From assembly GCA_913056365.1 (NCBI GenBank), contig CAJXLT010000001.1:992001-1056000 (forward strand): a stretch of 64,000 nt of DNA. Direction: 5' to 3'. Origin of the DNA: an uncultured Paenibacillaceae bacterium. GTDB lineage: Bacteria > Bacillota > Bacilli > Paenibacillales > K13. Each line of letters starts with the position of its first letter. Position 1 is the stretch's first letter. The notes below the pieces were generated by a model that saw only the letters and a program-made list of their open reading frames with translations, ran no database searches and was not told the DNA's origin. Of the stretch, positions 43,497-52,140 are shown piece after piece. Both the position numbers and the translations under genes were made by a program.

Positions 43497-44613
43497 ATTG
43501 AAATTTACCGAAATCTTTGATCTTGGCCTGCACATCACAGCGAATGTCCATCTCAGCATACGCCTTGCGCCAGTCCAGCTCCTTCCACTCCTTGTAGCTC
43601 ATATGGTTGCGGATGCTCTTGCCGATACCTATGCTGTCTACTTGGTGCTCTTGCATCAGCGCAAACATGTGCTTCGCTTCCTTCTCAAGATGCTCGGATA
43701 TTCGATCCTCCAATATTTTCTGATCATGCGGTTTGCTAGGCTTTAACTTCCCGATATACTCCAATACGGATCCACTGGCCTTCACGGACACTTGTACGGC
43801 ATATGGTGGCTTCGCATTAAGCACACGGACATATCGCTTGCTATTCAAAGAGCTGAAGAGAACGAATTCCGGACTCCTTTCGTCTTTATCCAGCTCAATA
43901 CTCGTCTCCCCTTGCTTGAATGCGTCTCGCAGCAAAGAGAAAATCAACGCTTTTTTCGGTGATATTTTCGCCACATAGCGATCATCCTGAAATAAGCCGA
44001 TTCCGTCAATAGCCACATGCTTCTCATGGGCCTTAATGACCGGTGCAACCGGATCAATGCCGTCATCGAGGTAATCGCGGACGAAGTGATATAAGTTAAT
44101 ATCAGGGACCGTCTGGAGCTTGGCTTCCTTCTCTAATAACTGACCGATATAGATACCTGTAATCGGGTGCTCCGGATAGTCCTTCGCCATCAGGTCATGA
44201 GCGGAACCATTCACTACCGTAATCTTCGTTCGCTGACCAATGGCCGGATCACGGATTAATGTATCGATATGATCCCAAATACCCGACTTGGCAAGTTCCA
44301 ACCCGTACAAGGTATTTCGCAGTTGACCGCTTACCAACGTCCGATTCGTCATCTGAGACAGCTTAGTTCTCGCCTCCTTGCTCGTTCTTCCTATCGCGGT
44401 CAGTACCTCCCTATTATTGGCTGCATCCGGATCTGCCTTCGGAATTGTAATCGAGATCTTCAACAGCTCGCCTTCTCCTGTCGTTTCCTCATCACGCAAT
44501 AAGTCATAACTGGTAGTATGTGTGAACCCCAGCTCCTCCAGAATACGTTGGTCACTTGTACTGCAACCAGTAAGCAACACAATGCCAAGTACGCACACTA
44601 TACAATTACGCAT
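43495..44613 (-). CDS. Ger(x)C-type germinant receptor lipoprotein, operon 1
   Basis: This 372-residue lipoprotein has lipobox LLTGC in its first 17 residues. Its body shows the GerAC-like pattern of a spore-membrane lipoprotein (KISITIPKADPD, LELAKSGIW-type segments, FGK at the end). The C subunits are needed for germinant recognition. ATG 44613 sits behind AAAGGGGG at 7 bp and overlaps the upstream permease stop by 8 bp. The order in the operon is A-B-C. Confidence 0.85.
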   Translation of the reverse strand: MRNCIVCVLGIVLLTGCSTSDQRILEELGFTHTTSYDLLRDEETTGEGELLKISITIPKADPDAANNREVLTAIGRTSKEARTKLSQMTNRTLVSGQLRNTLYGLELAKSGIWDHIDTLIRDPAIGQRTKITVVNGSAHDLMAKDYPEHPITGIYIGQLLEKEAKLQTVPDINLYHFVRDYLDDGIDPVAPVIKAHEKHVAIDGIGLFQDDRYVAKISPKKALIFSLLRDAFKQGETSIELDKDERSPEFVLFSSLNSKRYVRVLNAKPPYAVQVSVKASGSVLEYIGKLKPSKPHDQKILEDRISEHLEKEAKHMFALMQEHQVDSIGIGKSIRNHMSYKEWKELDWRKAYAEMDIRCDVQAKIKDFGKFQ

Positions 44614-45700
44614 GAACATCCCCCTTTCGCAAGCGTCGTATGAGCAGCAAACCAATTAGCAAAGTTGGCGCTATGAACACGAACAGTAATTCTGCATAGG
44701 CGAGCCACCGCAACAATACTTCGACCTGTCTAATCAAGCCCGGTATGTAGGAAGCGACGAAGCTAACGAACACGACGATAACACTAATCCATTTCCGATT
44801 CATTCGCGGCAAGAGATGGTTGATGATTTCCTGTGCCATCCAGAAGTACATGACCGAGGTAATCAGGATCGATAGCAAGAAGAAAGTGAATAAGAAGTTC
44901 TCCATCCTCTCAATGAACGGAAGCTCAATGTAGGCAAGTAAGTCGAGCAACGGATAGATCGTCTCAAGCAGCTGTCCGTAGCTGAAAAAACCGAAAGACA
45001 CGATCAGAATGCTCAAATATGTGAATGTAGTGATCAAGTTCCCGTAATGGACAGCCTTGAACATAGTGCGTACATTTTCCACATAGGGCACGAGGAACAG
45101 GCATATGTGAAAACCGAGAAAGGCGGTGAAGATTTCCACGCTGCCATGTGCGAATGCTGTCTCCCCCCGGAACAAGAACGGTGTGAAGCGGCTCCACTCG
45201 AATTCACTCAGATAGAACAAGAGCAAGAAGAGCATCCAGACCGTAAGGAAGTAAAAAATCGTAGCCGCCTTCGATATGTTATAGATGCCTTTGAACAGCA
45301 ACAGCAAGGCCAACACATCGAACACAAACTTGAACACCATCGAATTCGTAGTAGGAAATGCGATCATCTGAAAGATCAAAATATATTCCTTGCCCACCAT
45401 ACAGCCTGTGAAGGCAAGCAACCCCGCGAACGCGAGATAAATAGGAATTAACAACGGCTTCCATACGACGTCCTCGGCGATAGCGAAGATCGATTGTCTC
45501 TTCCCCAAGCGGAAGACGGCAGATATGAGGAAGATACTACCTATCGCTACACTAGAGAGAATGATAATCGACAGCCAGCCGTTCCGTCCGAAATTCTCAG
45601 CCGTAATACGAGGCAGTACGAAGATCATCACACCGACTTGAACCATATGGGTAAGAATGGCAATGTGAAGCGGGTGAAGCTTTTCTCGGACTTGGACCAT
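44606..45700 (-). CDS. GerAB/GerKB-type germination permease, operon 1
   Basis: This 364-residue membrane protein has ten helices of the amino-acid-permease type found in endospore germinant receptors (LHPLHIAILTHMVQVGVMIFVLPR at the N-terminus). The B subunit is thought to bind the germinant in its membrane pocket; the ligand is not readable. ATG 45700 follows AGGAG. The stop overlaps the start of the C subunit. Confidence 0.92.
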   Translation of the reverse strand: MVQVREKLHPLHIAILTHMVQVGVMIFVLPRITAENFGRNGWLSIIILSSVAIGSIFLISAVFRLGKRQSIFAIAEDVVWKPLLIPIYLAFAGLLAFTGCMVGKEYILIFQMIAFPTTNSMVFKFVFDVLALLLLFKGIYNISKAATIFYFLTVWMLFLLLFYLSEFEWSRFTPFLFRGETAFAHGSVEIFTAFLGFHICLFLVPYVENVRTMFKAVHYGNLITTFTYLSILIVSFGFFSYGQLLETIYPLLDLLAYIELPFIERMENFLFTFFLLSILITSVMYFWMAQEIINHLLPRMNRKWISVIVVFVSFVASYIPGLIRQVEVLLRWLAYAELLFVFIAPTLLIGLLLIRRLRKGDVHA

Positions 45701-45711
45701 AAGCGTTCTCC

Positions 45712-47196
45712 TTATTTCTTCATACGATTTCGCACCGGGTTCGGCGAGCGCAAGCTCGTTGCCCGTTTATGCGACATCCAGTACGGTGCGCGGATGAATA
45801 CATCCTTCCAGTCCGCTACGTTCATCGGTGCCAATGGGCTTAAATATGACACACCTAAATTGCTCAAGCCACACAGATGGATGACGATATAAGCTACCCC
45901 GAACATCAAGCCTAGGTTCCCCCACATCCCTGCCAGAATAATCAGTCCGAAGCGAATAAGCCTGATTGATGCGCTCATGACGTAGCTCGGAATGACGAAG
46001 GAAGCGATCGCCGACGAAGCGACAGCAATGATGAGAATATTGCTCGTCAATCCAGCCTGAACCGCTGCCTGTCCGATGACAATACCGCCGACAATACCGA
46101 TTGTCTGACCGATCTTCGTCGGCAGTCTGGCACCGGCTTCACGCAGCAGCTCAATCGTAACCTCCATCAATAAAGCTTCATAAATTGGTGGAAACGGCAC
46201 CCGATATCGGGATTCGGCCAAATTCGTCAACAGCGCAGCCGGAATCATCTCATAATGGTACGTCGTCACAGATACATAGAAGGCGGTGAAGGACACCGTG
46301 ATCAGGAATGCCAGGAATCGTAAGAACCGCAACGCCGTACCGAGTAACCAGCGCTGATAATAATCGTCGGGTGAAGAGAAGAATTCGAAAAAACTCGTAG
46401 GCGCACTTAACGCGGAAGGGCTTCCGTCCATGATCGCTACGACTCTTCCTGATATGAGCTTCGTCACGACCGTATCAGGCCGTTCCGTCGTCATAAACTG
46501 CGGGAAGATAGAATTCGGATGCTCATCAATGTACTGGATTAACATATTCGTATCTGTCAGACCGTCTATTTCGATCGCTTCGATTCGCTCACGAAGCTTC
46601 TGAATATGGTCTTGGTTCACGATATCTTGAATATATAGAATGTACACTCTAGTCTTCGTAATTTCACCGACTTCACAGGGTAGCACCTTCAAGTGCGAAC
46701 TCTTGACTCGGCTGCGAATGAGTGACAGGTTCGCTTGAATACTCTCGACTAATGCATCATGCGGACCTGTAATGACCGTTTCTGTCTCCGACTGCTGTAC
46801 CGAGCGCATGACGGGCTTGAACGTATCAGCCAAATATGCACCATCATCCCAGAACAGCGCCGTCTTGCCGCCCAAGATTCCCTTGATAAGCTCCTTAGCG
46901 TCCTCTACAGGCTTGAATATGGAGCGTTGAAGATAGTCGGATATGTCGGACTCAGACAAATTCCTTAATGGCTGGAGAATCTCACGGCCGACATCCTCAC
47001 TGCTAACCATATGATCGATATACAGAATATCTGCATGCAGGGTAGGGAACGAACGATGGGTCAAGTCCCCGCACTGCTCGAACTCACGCATCGCGTGCTC
47101 CAATGACGGTTTCGGTTGTTTGCCAGAACGTGTCCCTGTATCCTGCTGTCGCTCGCGATGTTGCCACAGCTTCTTCATGATGCGGAATAGTACCAT
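45712..47196 (-). CDS. GerAA/GerKA-type germinant receptor subunit A, operon 1
   Basis: This 494-residue protein is the A subunit of a nutrient germinant receptor in the inner spore membrane. A cytosolic N-terminal domain (about 1-270; LNEIEIDGLTDTNMLIQYIDEHPNSIFPQ) leads into five to six helices with the conserved PFPPIYEALLMEVTIELLREAGARLPTKIGQTIGIVGG and LGLMFG. The A subunit forms the gating oligomer. It starts the operon; the next gene follows by 11 bp. Confidence 0.93.
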   Translation of the reverse strand: MVLFRIMKKLWQHRERQQDTGTRSGKQPKPSLEHAMREFEQCGDLTHRSFPTLHADILYIDHMVSSEDVGREILQPLRNLSESDISDYLQRSIFKPVEDAKELIKGILGGKTALFWDDGAYLADTFKPVMRSVQQSETETVITGPHDALVESIQANLSLIRSRVKSSHLKVLPCEVGEITKTRVYILYIQDIVNQDHIQKLRERIEAIEIDGLTDTNMLIQYIDEHPNSIFPQFMTTERPDTVVTKLISGRVVAIMDGSPSALSAPTSFFEFFSSPDDYYQRWLLGTALRFLRFLAFLITVSFTAFYVSVTTYHYEMIPAALLTNLAESRYRVPFPPIYEALLMEVTIELLREAGARLPTKIGQTIGIVGGIVIGQAAVQAGLTSNILIIAVASSAIASFVIPSYVMSASIRLIRFGLIILAGMWGNLGLMFGVAYIVIHLCGLSNLGVSYLSPLAPMNVADWKDVFIRAPYWMSHKRATSLRSPNPVRNRMKK

Positions 47197-47364
47197 CTGT
47201 GATCATCCTGTTCATCCTGTACTATGGCATAGATTGTGTAATTCGGATCGGACTCATACATGGACGACACAATTTATTTCGAGACATTGTGAGGAAAGCT
47301 ACCTCCTCTTCGTTCTTGTCCGCTATAATAGGGGAAATGCATTCGTTCGGGAGGGTATCTATAC

Positions 47365-48060
47365 ATGGCACAGCTATCAACCATCGAATTTCTGAAGCAA
47401 TTAACGCTATTTCAAGACTTGAACAGCCAGGAGCTGGCTCGGGTCGAGGAGATTATGATCGCGCGCTTTGTACCGAGGAAGACGACAATCTTCACAGAGG
47501 GCAGCGAGAAGGAAGCGGTGTACTTCATCCGCGAAGGGATTGTCAAGACGTATAAGACCGATGCGGACGGACATGAACAGATCGTCTCCATCTTGAAGAA
47601 CAACGACATGTTCCCGCATACTGGTCTGTTCAACCAAAGGCCATATCCGGCGACTGCGGAAGCGATTGTCGATACTCGGCTGCTTGCAATCCCAGTGCAC
47701 ATGTTCGAACCGCTCATGCTGAGCACGCCTTCCATCGCGCTCAAGATGATGCGCGTCATGGGAGACATTATCCGCGAGCTGCAGGAGAAGCTGCAGATGC
47801 TGACGGGTCAGGATGCCAAGCATCGTGTGCTCTCCTTCCTGCTGAAGCTTGCAGAACAGCACGGCAAGCAAGAGGGCGGACGGATCACGATCGAACTGCC
47901 TATGACCCATCAAGAATTCGCTAGTACAGTCGGCACGACGAGAGAAACAATCAATCGTCTATTGAATCAGCTAGTGAAGGCAGACATTCTGCAGGTCGAT
48001 CGGAGCCGGATCGTAATCGTGGACCCGCAAGCGCTGCGGGAACGGATGGATCAGAAGTAG
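47365..48060 (+). CDS. Crp/Fnr-family regulator without Fe-S cysteines
   Basis: This 231-residue regulator has a cyclic-nucleotide-binding-like beta-roll (about 10-125) and a C-terminal winged helix with recognition helix TTRETINRLLNQL. The RExxxR pattern matches regulators that read TGTGA half-sites. There is no cysteine anywhere in the protein, so an oxygen-sensing Fe-S cluster like that of Fnr is excluded; ligand sensing is unknown. It is next to molybdate and ric genes, and its sort of site (TGTGA-N6-TCACA) lies before ric. ATG 47365 has GGGAGG upstream. Confidence 0.92.
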   Translation: MAQLSTIEFLKQLTLFQDLNSQELARVEEIMIARFVPRKTTIFTEGSEKEAVYFIREGIVKTYKTDADGHEQIVSILKNNDMFPHTGLFNQRPYPATAEAIVDTRLLAIPVHMFEPLMLSTPSIALKMMRVMGDIIRELQEKLQMLTGQDAKHRVLSFLLKLAEQHGKQEGGRITIELPMTHQEFASTVGTTRETINRLLNQLVKADILQVDRSRIVIVDPQALRERMDQK

Positions 48061-48084
48061 CATCTGGGCAACAGCTCGACATAT

Positions 48085-49032
48085 TCATGTTTCCAGCAAG
48101 ATCTGACCGGTCATCGACAAATCATAGCCTGGAATAGTGTTCAGCTCAGTCCGGAACGCAGGAGATTTCAATATACGCATGACCGACTGTATCCACTGGC
48201 GATTTTCCGGCTTTTTCATCAGAACAAGGTCATATCGTTCTTGAATTAAAGGGATGAAATCTATATTGCCCACGATGGAAGCGGCTTTCTCAATGCCGAT
48301 TCCTACATCCGCTTCGCCAGATGCCACCTTCGAGGCTACACCAATATGGTTCGATTCTTCTATCTCATATCCTTGGACTTGTGTTGCTTGCATACCGTGC
48401 AGACGAAGCTGTTCATCCAAGAGTACACGTGCGCCCGAACCTTTCTCACGGTTCACAAACCGCAAGCCGGGTTGATTCAGATCTGTCCATTGATGGACCT
48501 TGCGAGGATTGCCTTGCTGTACATACAGCCCTGCTCGGCGCAACAGCAGGTTCACAACCAAATAAGAGGAACCGACAAGAATTTTACGAATGTAAGGAAG
48601 ATTATATTCACCGGACTTTCCATCCAACAGATGCGTACTTACTATATCTGATTCACCCCGATACATGGCAATCAAGCTGTCTAAACTGCCGACATATGCA
48701 CGAAGCGGCCTTACTTCAGGAACATGCTTCTCCATATGCTTAGCCAGTATATCCAAGCTAATGTCCTGGCCGGTAATAACCAGTGGACGAATACCTCTTG
48801 CGACTGGCGTTATAGCAGCCGTTACAGCCATATCTACGCTTGGCTTCTCCCCAGACATGATGCCTTTCGCCCGCTGCTTATAGGCTTCTAGATCAGCGGC
48901 ATCAATGCGCATTTGCTTCCCTACACGATAAGACTGCAGCTCACCTTTTTTAATTAAATCATATACGGTTAGCTTAGATATCTTCAACAACTTGGCAATT
49001 TCTTCAGTTGTATAAGAGATGTCACTGGACAT
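48085..49032 (-). CDS. Excisionase-type HTH plus periplasmic-binding-like molybdate regulator (YvgK-like)
   Basis: This 315-residue protein has an N-terminal MerR/excisionase-type HTH (YTTEEIAKLLKISKLTVYDLIKKGELQSYRVGKQMRID) joined to a PBP-like substrate-binding domain (about 85-305; RFVNREKGSGARVLLDEQL, ASGEADVGIGIEKAA). This architecture is found in molybdate-responsive regulators of the ModE/YvgK type. It is divergent from modA, so it probably controls modAB in response to molybdate or tungstate. ATG follows AAGGAG. Confidence 0.88.
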   Translation of the reverse strand: MSSDISYTTEEIAKLLKISKLTVYDLIKKGELQSYRVGKQMRIDAADLEAYKQRAKGIMSGEKPSVDMAVTAAITPVARGIRPLVITGQDISLDILAKHMEKHVPEVRPLRAYVGSLDSLIAMYRGESDIVSTHLLDGKSGEYNLPYIRKILVGSSYLVVNLLLRRAGLYVQQGNPRKVHQWTDLNQPGLRFVNREKGSGARVLLDEQLRLHGMQATQVQGYEIEESNHIGVASKVASGEADVGIGIEKAASIVGNIDFIPLIQERYDLVLMKKPENRQWIQSVMRILKSPAFRTELNTIPGYDLSMTGQILLET

Positions 49033-49189
49033 ATGTCATTCTCCTTATTAATAAATAGCGTGGATGATGAGTCAATATTGTACGGGTAACTTCTACAGAT
49101 TCGATCACTAGATAGTGCATGATGAAGCGAACTCTGACCGTTTCTAATATATTGTAGCACAAATAAATAGATTAAGATGGAAAGTCCTA

Positions 49190-49218
49190 TTTACTCCTAA
49201 GACTACACTATATATAAT
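49190..49218 (+). promoter_or_regulatory. modAB promoter
   Basis: TTTACT (49190-49195), a 17-bp spacer and a perfect TATAAT (49213-49218) lie in the divergent 238-bp region. Directly downstream ATTTA-gata-TAAAT (49221-49234) is a palindrome at the transcription start, a possible site for the YvgK-like regulator. Confidence 0.7.
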
Positions 49219-49270
49219 GATATTTAGATATAAATAGATATAACCAAATACAATTAAGGAGTTGGAGGAA

Positions 49271-50086
49271 TTGAGGATAAGCTGGAAACATGGAATTATG
49301 ATTATGATGATCTGCGCATGCATGGCAGTAGTTGTCGGATGTAGTCAGGAGGCATTAGACAATGCAGGAACTGCTGACTCATCCTCCCCTGCGGGACAAC
49401 TGACGATCTCAGCAGCGGCGAGTCTGACCGATGCCCTTACAGAAATTCAGCAAAGTTATGAGGAGCAAAACGAAAATATCACCATATACTTGAATTTCGG
49501 TGGTTCAGGCACCCTGCAGCGACAAATTGAGCAAGGAGCTCCAGCCGACTTGTTCCTGTCCGCATCACCCCGCAATATGCAGGCACTTGTCGACCAGCAG
49601 CTCATTGATACGGAGCGTGAAAGGACATTATTGACGAATGAATTAGTCGTAATCGTTCCGCAAGATGATGAGTCTGCATGGGAGAACATCGATGCACTCA
49701 TGCGTGAGGAAATTAGACATGTGGCGATCGGTATTCCAGAAAGTGTGCCTGCCGGCCATTACGCCAAAGAAGCACTTGTTCATGCCGACCTGTGGGATGA
49801 CTTGAGTGCCAAGATGGTACAAGCCCAAGACGTCCGACAAGTATTGCAATACGTGGAGACCGGGAATGCAGATGCCGGGTTTGTGTACAGAACGGACGCA
49901 CGAACCTCGCAGCAAGTTAAGGTCGCATTCACTGTCGATGCGAATACCTATACGCCGGTTGAATATCCCGTTGGTATTTTGAAGTCTGCGGCGAATCGTC
50001 AAGAAGCGGAAGACTTCTATAGCTATTTGCAAACCGAGCAAGCCCTGGACGTATTCGAAAAGTATGGGTTTGCGATACCGAAATGA
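49271..50086 (+). CDS. modA: Molybdate ABC transporter substrate-binding lipoprotein
   Basis: This 271-residue lipoprotein has a signal peptide and lipobox VVVGC near residue 23. The mature protein begins with LTISAAASLTDALTEI, the molybdate-binding loop of ModA, then ITIYLNFGGSGTLQRQI and GAPADLFLSASPRNM. It captures molybdate or tungstate outside the membrane and delivers it to ModB. TTG 49271 is chosen over TTG 49262 because AAGGAG then lies 9 bp upstream. Its stop overlaps the modB start (ATGATGA). Confidence 0.93.
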   Translation: MRISWKHGIMIMMICACMAVVVGCSQEALDNAGTADSSSPAGQLTISAAASLTDALTEIQQSYEEQNENITIYLNFGGSGTLQRQIEQGAPADLFLSASPRNMQALVDQQLIDTERERTLLTNELVVIVPQDDESAWENIDALMREEIRHVAIGIPESVPAGHYAKEALVHADLWDDLSAKMVQAQDVRQVLQYVETGNADAGFVYRTDARTSQQVKVAFTVDANTYTPVEYPVGILKSAANRQEAEDFYSYLQTEQALDVFEKYGFAIPK

Positions 50087-50760
50087 TGAGCGCAACGATG
50101 CATTGGATTGAATTATGGCCGCCGATCCGTCTGTCGCTGCAGGTTGCGCTGTTATCGAGCGCGCTTGTGCTCGTGCTCGGAGGAATGGCAGCATGGTGGA
50201 TGTCGCACACAAGACCGTTCAGAGGGAAATCACTCATCGAGACCGTCTTCATGCTGCCGCTAGTCCTCCCTCCTTCCGTCGTTGGCTTCCTGCTGCTCGT
50301 CATGCTTGGACGCAATAGCTGGATCGGACAATTGATCGACGCTTTGTTCGCCGCACCGATCGTGTTCTCCTGGTGGGCGGCTGTAGTGGCGTCGATCGTC
50401 GTAGCCTATCCACTCGTCTATCAGACGATGAAGACAGGATTCGGCTCCGTCGATCGCACATTAGAGGACGCAGGCCGTTCGATAGGCGCAAGTGAATGGC
50501 AGGTATTCCGCTACATTACCTTTCCATTGACCTTCCCTTCGCTGCTTACTGCCTATATACTAGGCTTCGCGCGCAGTCTGGGTGAATTCGGGGCAACGCT
50601 TATGATCGCCGGGAATATTCCGGGCAAGACGCAGACGATCCCAACCGCGATCTATGTGGCAGTCGATTCCGGCAACCTGCACATGGCATGGGCGTGGACA
50701 GGCGCCATCATCGTCATCTCCTTCCTCATGCTGCTGTTCACCGGACGCCGAAGGACATGA
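50083..50760 (+). CDS. modB: Molybdate ABC transporter permease
   Basis: This 225-residue permease has about five membrane helices and the EAA loop (GRSIGASEWQVFRYITFPL) that contacts the ATPase. LPLVLPPSVVGFLLLVMLGRN and SLGEFGATLMIAG are typical of ModB. No modC ATPase gene follows; the next 576 bp hold repeats and the strand then changes. B. subtilis yvgL-yvgM is also without an adjacent ATPase, so ModC may be encoded elsewhere. Confidence 0.93.
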   Translation: MMSATMHWIELWPPIRLSLQVALLSSALVLVLGGMAAWWMSHTRPFRGKSLIETVFMLPLVLPPSVVGFLLLVMLGRNSWIGQLIDALFAAPIVFSWWAAVVASIVVAYPLVYQTMKTGFGSVDRTLEDAGRSIGASEWQVFRYITFPLTFPSLLTAYILGFARSLGEFGATLMIAGNIPGKTQTIPTAIYVAVDSGNLHMAWAWTGAIIVISFLMLLFTGRRRT

Positions 50761-50812
50761 GTCACTGTTCTCTCTTCCCTGATGGCGGACGAAAGCATAG
50801 GGACCTAATTGA

Positions 50813-50871
50813 CTTCCACTTCACAGCGGTTCGCGTGCTCCTTCATTGCGGTGGAAGGACATGAACCGCTG
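50813..50871 (+). other. Interleaved inverted repeats, possible RNA pseudoknot downstream of modB
   Basis: CTTCCAC (50813-50819) is complementary to GTGGAAG (50851-50857), and CAGCGGTTC (50824-50832) to GAACCGCTG (50863-50871). Both matches are exact and the pairs interleave as A-B-A'-B', the order of an H-type pseudoknot. It starts 52 bp after the modB stop. It could be an RNA element on the modAB transcript or chance. Confidence 0.45.
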
Positions 50872-50934
50872 GTCACTCTTCCTGGACGGCGGTCCATCAC
50901 TTCATCGTAGTCCATCGCTTCATATAGAGTACAG

Positions 50935-51229
50935 CTACCTGCACTTTATACATTTAGTTATCCAGAATTTATGTGATTTAAGCAAACTACCTGCATTTCG
51001 TACAGGTAAAAAAGCTATTTTCAACACTTCAGCGGAAATATGTCTAATCTAGCTGCACAAAGTGCACGTAGTTCATCCTTATTCCGTGTCTATGAGGAAA
51101 CTAGCTGCACAAAGTGCAGGTAGTTCATTCCTATTCCGTATCTATGCGGAAACTGGCTGCACAAAAAGTGGAGGTAGTTCATCCTTACTCGGTGTCTATG
51201 CGGAAGCTACCTGCACGAAATGCAGGTAG
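50935..51229. repeat. Array of six hairpin units with about 52-bp period
   Basis: Units start at 50935, 50987, 51049, 51101, 51153 and 51207 (steps 52, 62, 52, 52, 54). The last four begin with a palindrome of the form CTASCTGCAC-N-TGCAGGTAG, followed by a common TTCATYCYTATTCCG and a TATGMGGAA block; the first two are more degenerate. The 52-bp periodicity covers whole units, not just a repeat with unique spacers. It fills the gap between modB and ric with no gene. I see no other content except the two 32-bp copies beside ric. Confidence 0.88.
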
Positions 51230-51308
51230 TCGCTCGAACAAGCTGATTGCGCACTTGTCATATACGGATGCACGAATGCCTCCCGCACTCCCTTTGTACT
51301 CATACCTA

Positions 51309-51380
51309 CAATCGCGGGAACAGCACATCGTTCTCCTTATTTCCGTGCCAATCGCGGGAACAGCACATTATTCTCCTTAT
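51309..51380 (-). repeat. 40-bp offset tandem duplication at the 3' end of ric
   Basis: The 32 bases at 51309-51340 recur at 51349-51380 with two mismatches, 40 bp apart. The second copy encodes the C-terminal KENNVLFPRL of Ric; the first lies across and beyond the stop codon. Because 40 is not a multiple of three, the duplication changed the end of the reading frame, adding Ala-Arg-Lys before a new stop. Confidence 0.8.
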
Positions 51381-52044
51381 GCACATGCTCGAATATATCC
51401 GCTTCCATCTCCTCAAACATCTGGTACGTCAGCGCGTAGGTGCGGCAAGCGTCAGCTGGCAGGGTATAATCCGCCGTCAACTCCCGGATTTCTCTCAGCA
51501 ATCCCCCTACCGCACTGTGATCAGCCTCAAGCTCATCGATCGTCGCTGCCGCTTTCGCTATATCTTCACCCGAACCGGTCTGCTCCGCCTTGCGAATGAG
51601 CGGGAACACCATTACTTCTTCTGTAATGAGATGCTGCTCCAGCTCCATCTTCAACCGATGGAACAGCGTGTGCAGCTTAGCAAGCTCTGGGTGAGCTTGA
51701 CGATGCACACGAAGAAGCTTCGTCACGAATTCACTCAGCAGCGGCAGCTCATTGAGCAGGTAAGCATGATGGGTATCCACGATATGATCGATCAGTTCAC
51801 TGGAAGCAGCTGGACGCCAGTCTGCGTACTGTCCAGCGCTTGCGCTTGCTTCCTCACGTATCTGGTTGAGCTGCAGCAGAAAATCCCACTGATCTATACG
51901 GTGATCGTGCAAGACTGCCGACAATGGACGATTGCCGCCGCAACAGTAGTCGATCTTGTATGCCTTCATTAACTTGCTGGCACGAGGCAAGCTTGCGACA
52001 ATTCCGCCGATCGTCTCGGTGCCAGTGAATGCAACAGATTTCAT
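51337..52044 (-). CDS. ric: Iron-sulfur cluster repair di-iron protein Ric (YtfE/ScdA)
   Basis: This 235-residue protein has an N-terminal DUF542 (ScdA_N) segment with the conserved DYCCGG (KIDYCCGGNRPL) and a hemerythrin-like domain with His/Glu metal ligands (VDTHHAYLLNELP, LEQHLITEEVMVFP, LEADHSAVGGLL, IFEHVHKENNVLFP). It repairs Fe-S clusters damaged by nitric oxide or peroxide. ATG 52044 follows AAGGAGG. An Fnr/Crp-type box at a class II position suggests induction by a regulator reading TGTGA. Confidence 0.95.
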   Translation of the reverse strand: MKSVAFTGTETIGGIVASLPRASKLMKAYKIDYCCGGNRPLSAVLHDHRIDQWDFLLQLNQIREEASASAGQYADWRPAASSELIDHIVDTHHAYLLNELPLLSEFVTKLLRVHRQAHPELAKLHTLFHRLKMELEQHLITEEVMVFPLIRKAEQTGSGEDIAKAAATIDELEADHSAVGGLLREIRELTADYTLPADACRTYALTYQMFEEMEADIFEHVHKENNVLFPRLARK

Positions 52045-52092
52045 CGCGATAACCTCCTTGTACGGTTCTATCCTTACTCTGAACTTGTATCA

Positions 52093-52135
52093 AGTGTATC
52101 GCGGTTCTGAGCTCCGCATTGTGATCTTGATCACA
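52093..52135 (-). promoter_or_regulatory. Class II Crp/Fnr-type promoter of ric
   Basis: TGTGATC-tt-GATCACA (52120-52135) is a near-perfect TGTGA-N6-TCACA box. On the minus strand its centre lies about 41.5 bp before the expected start and TACACT (52098-52093) stands at the -10 place, with no good -35. This is the arrangement of activator-dependent Fnr/Crp promoters. The Crp/Fnr protein at 47365 carries a matching recognition helix. Confidence 0.8.
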
Positions 52136-52140
52136 GCTGA

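Noticed and set aside
47365-48060. Fnr-type oxygen sensor
   Set aside because: No cysteine in the protein, so no Fe-S cluster.
50935-51229. CRISPR array
   Set aside because: The whole 52-bp unit is repeated, so there are no unique spacers, and no cas genes are nearby.
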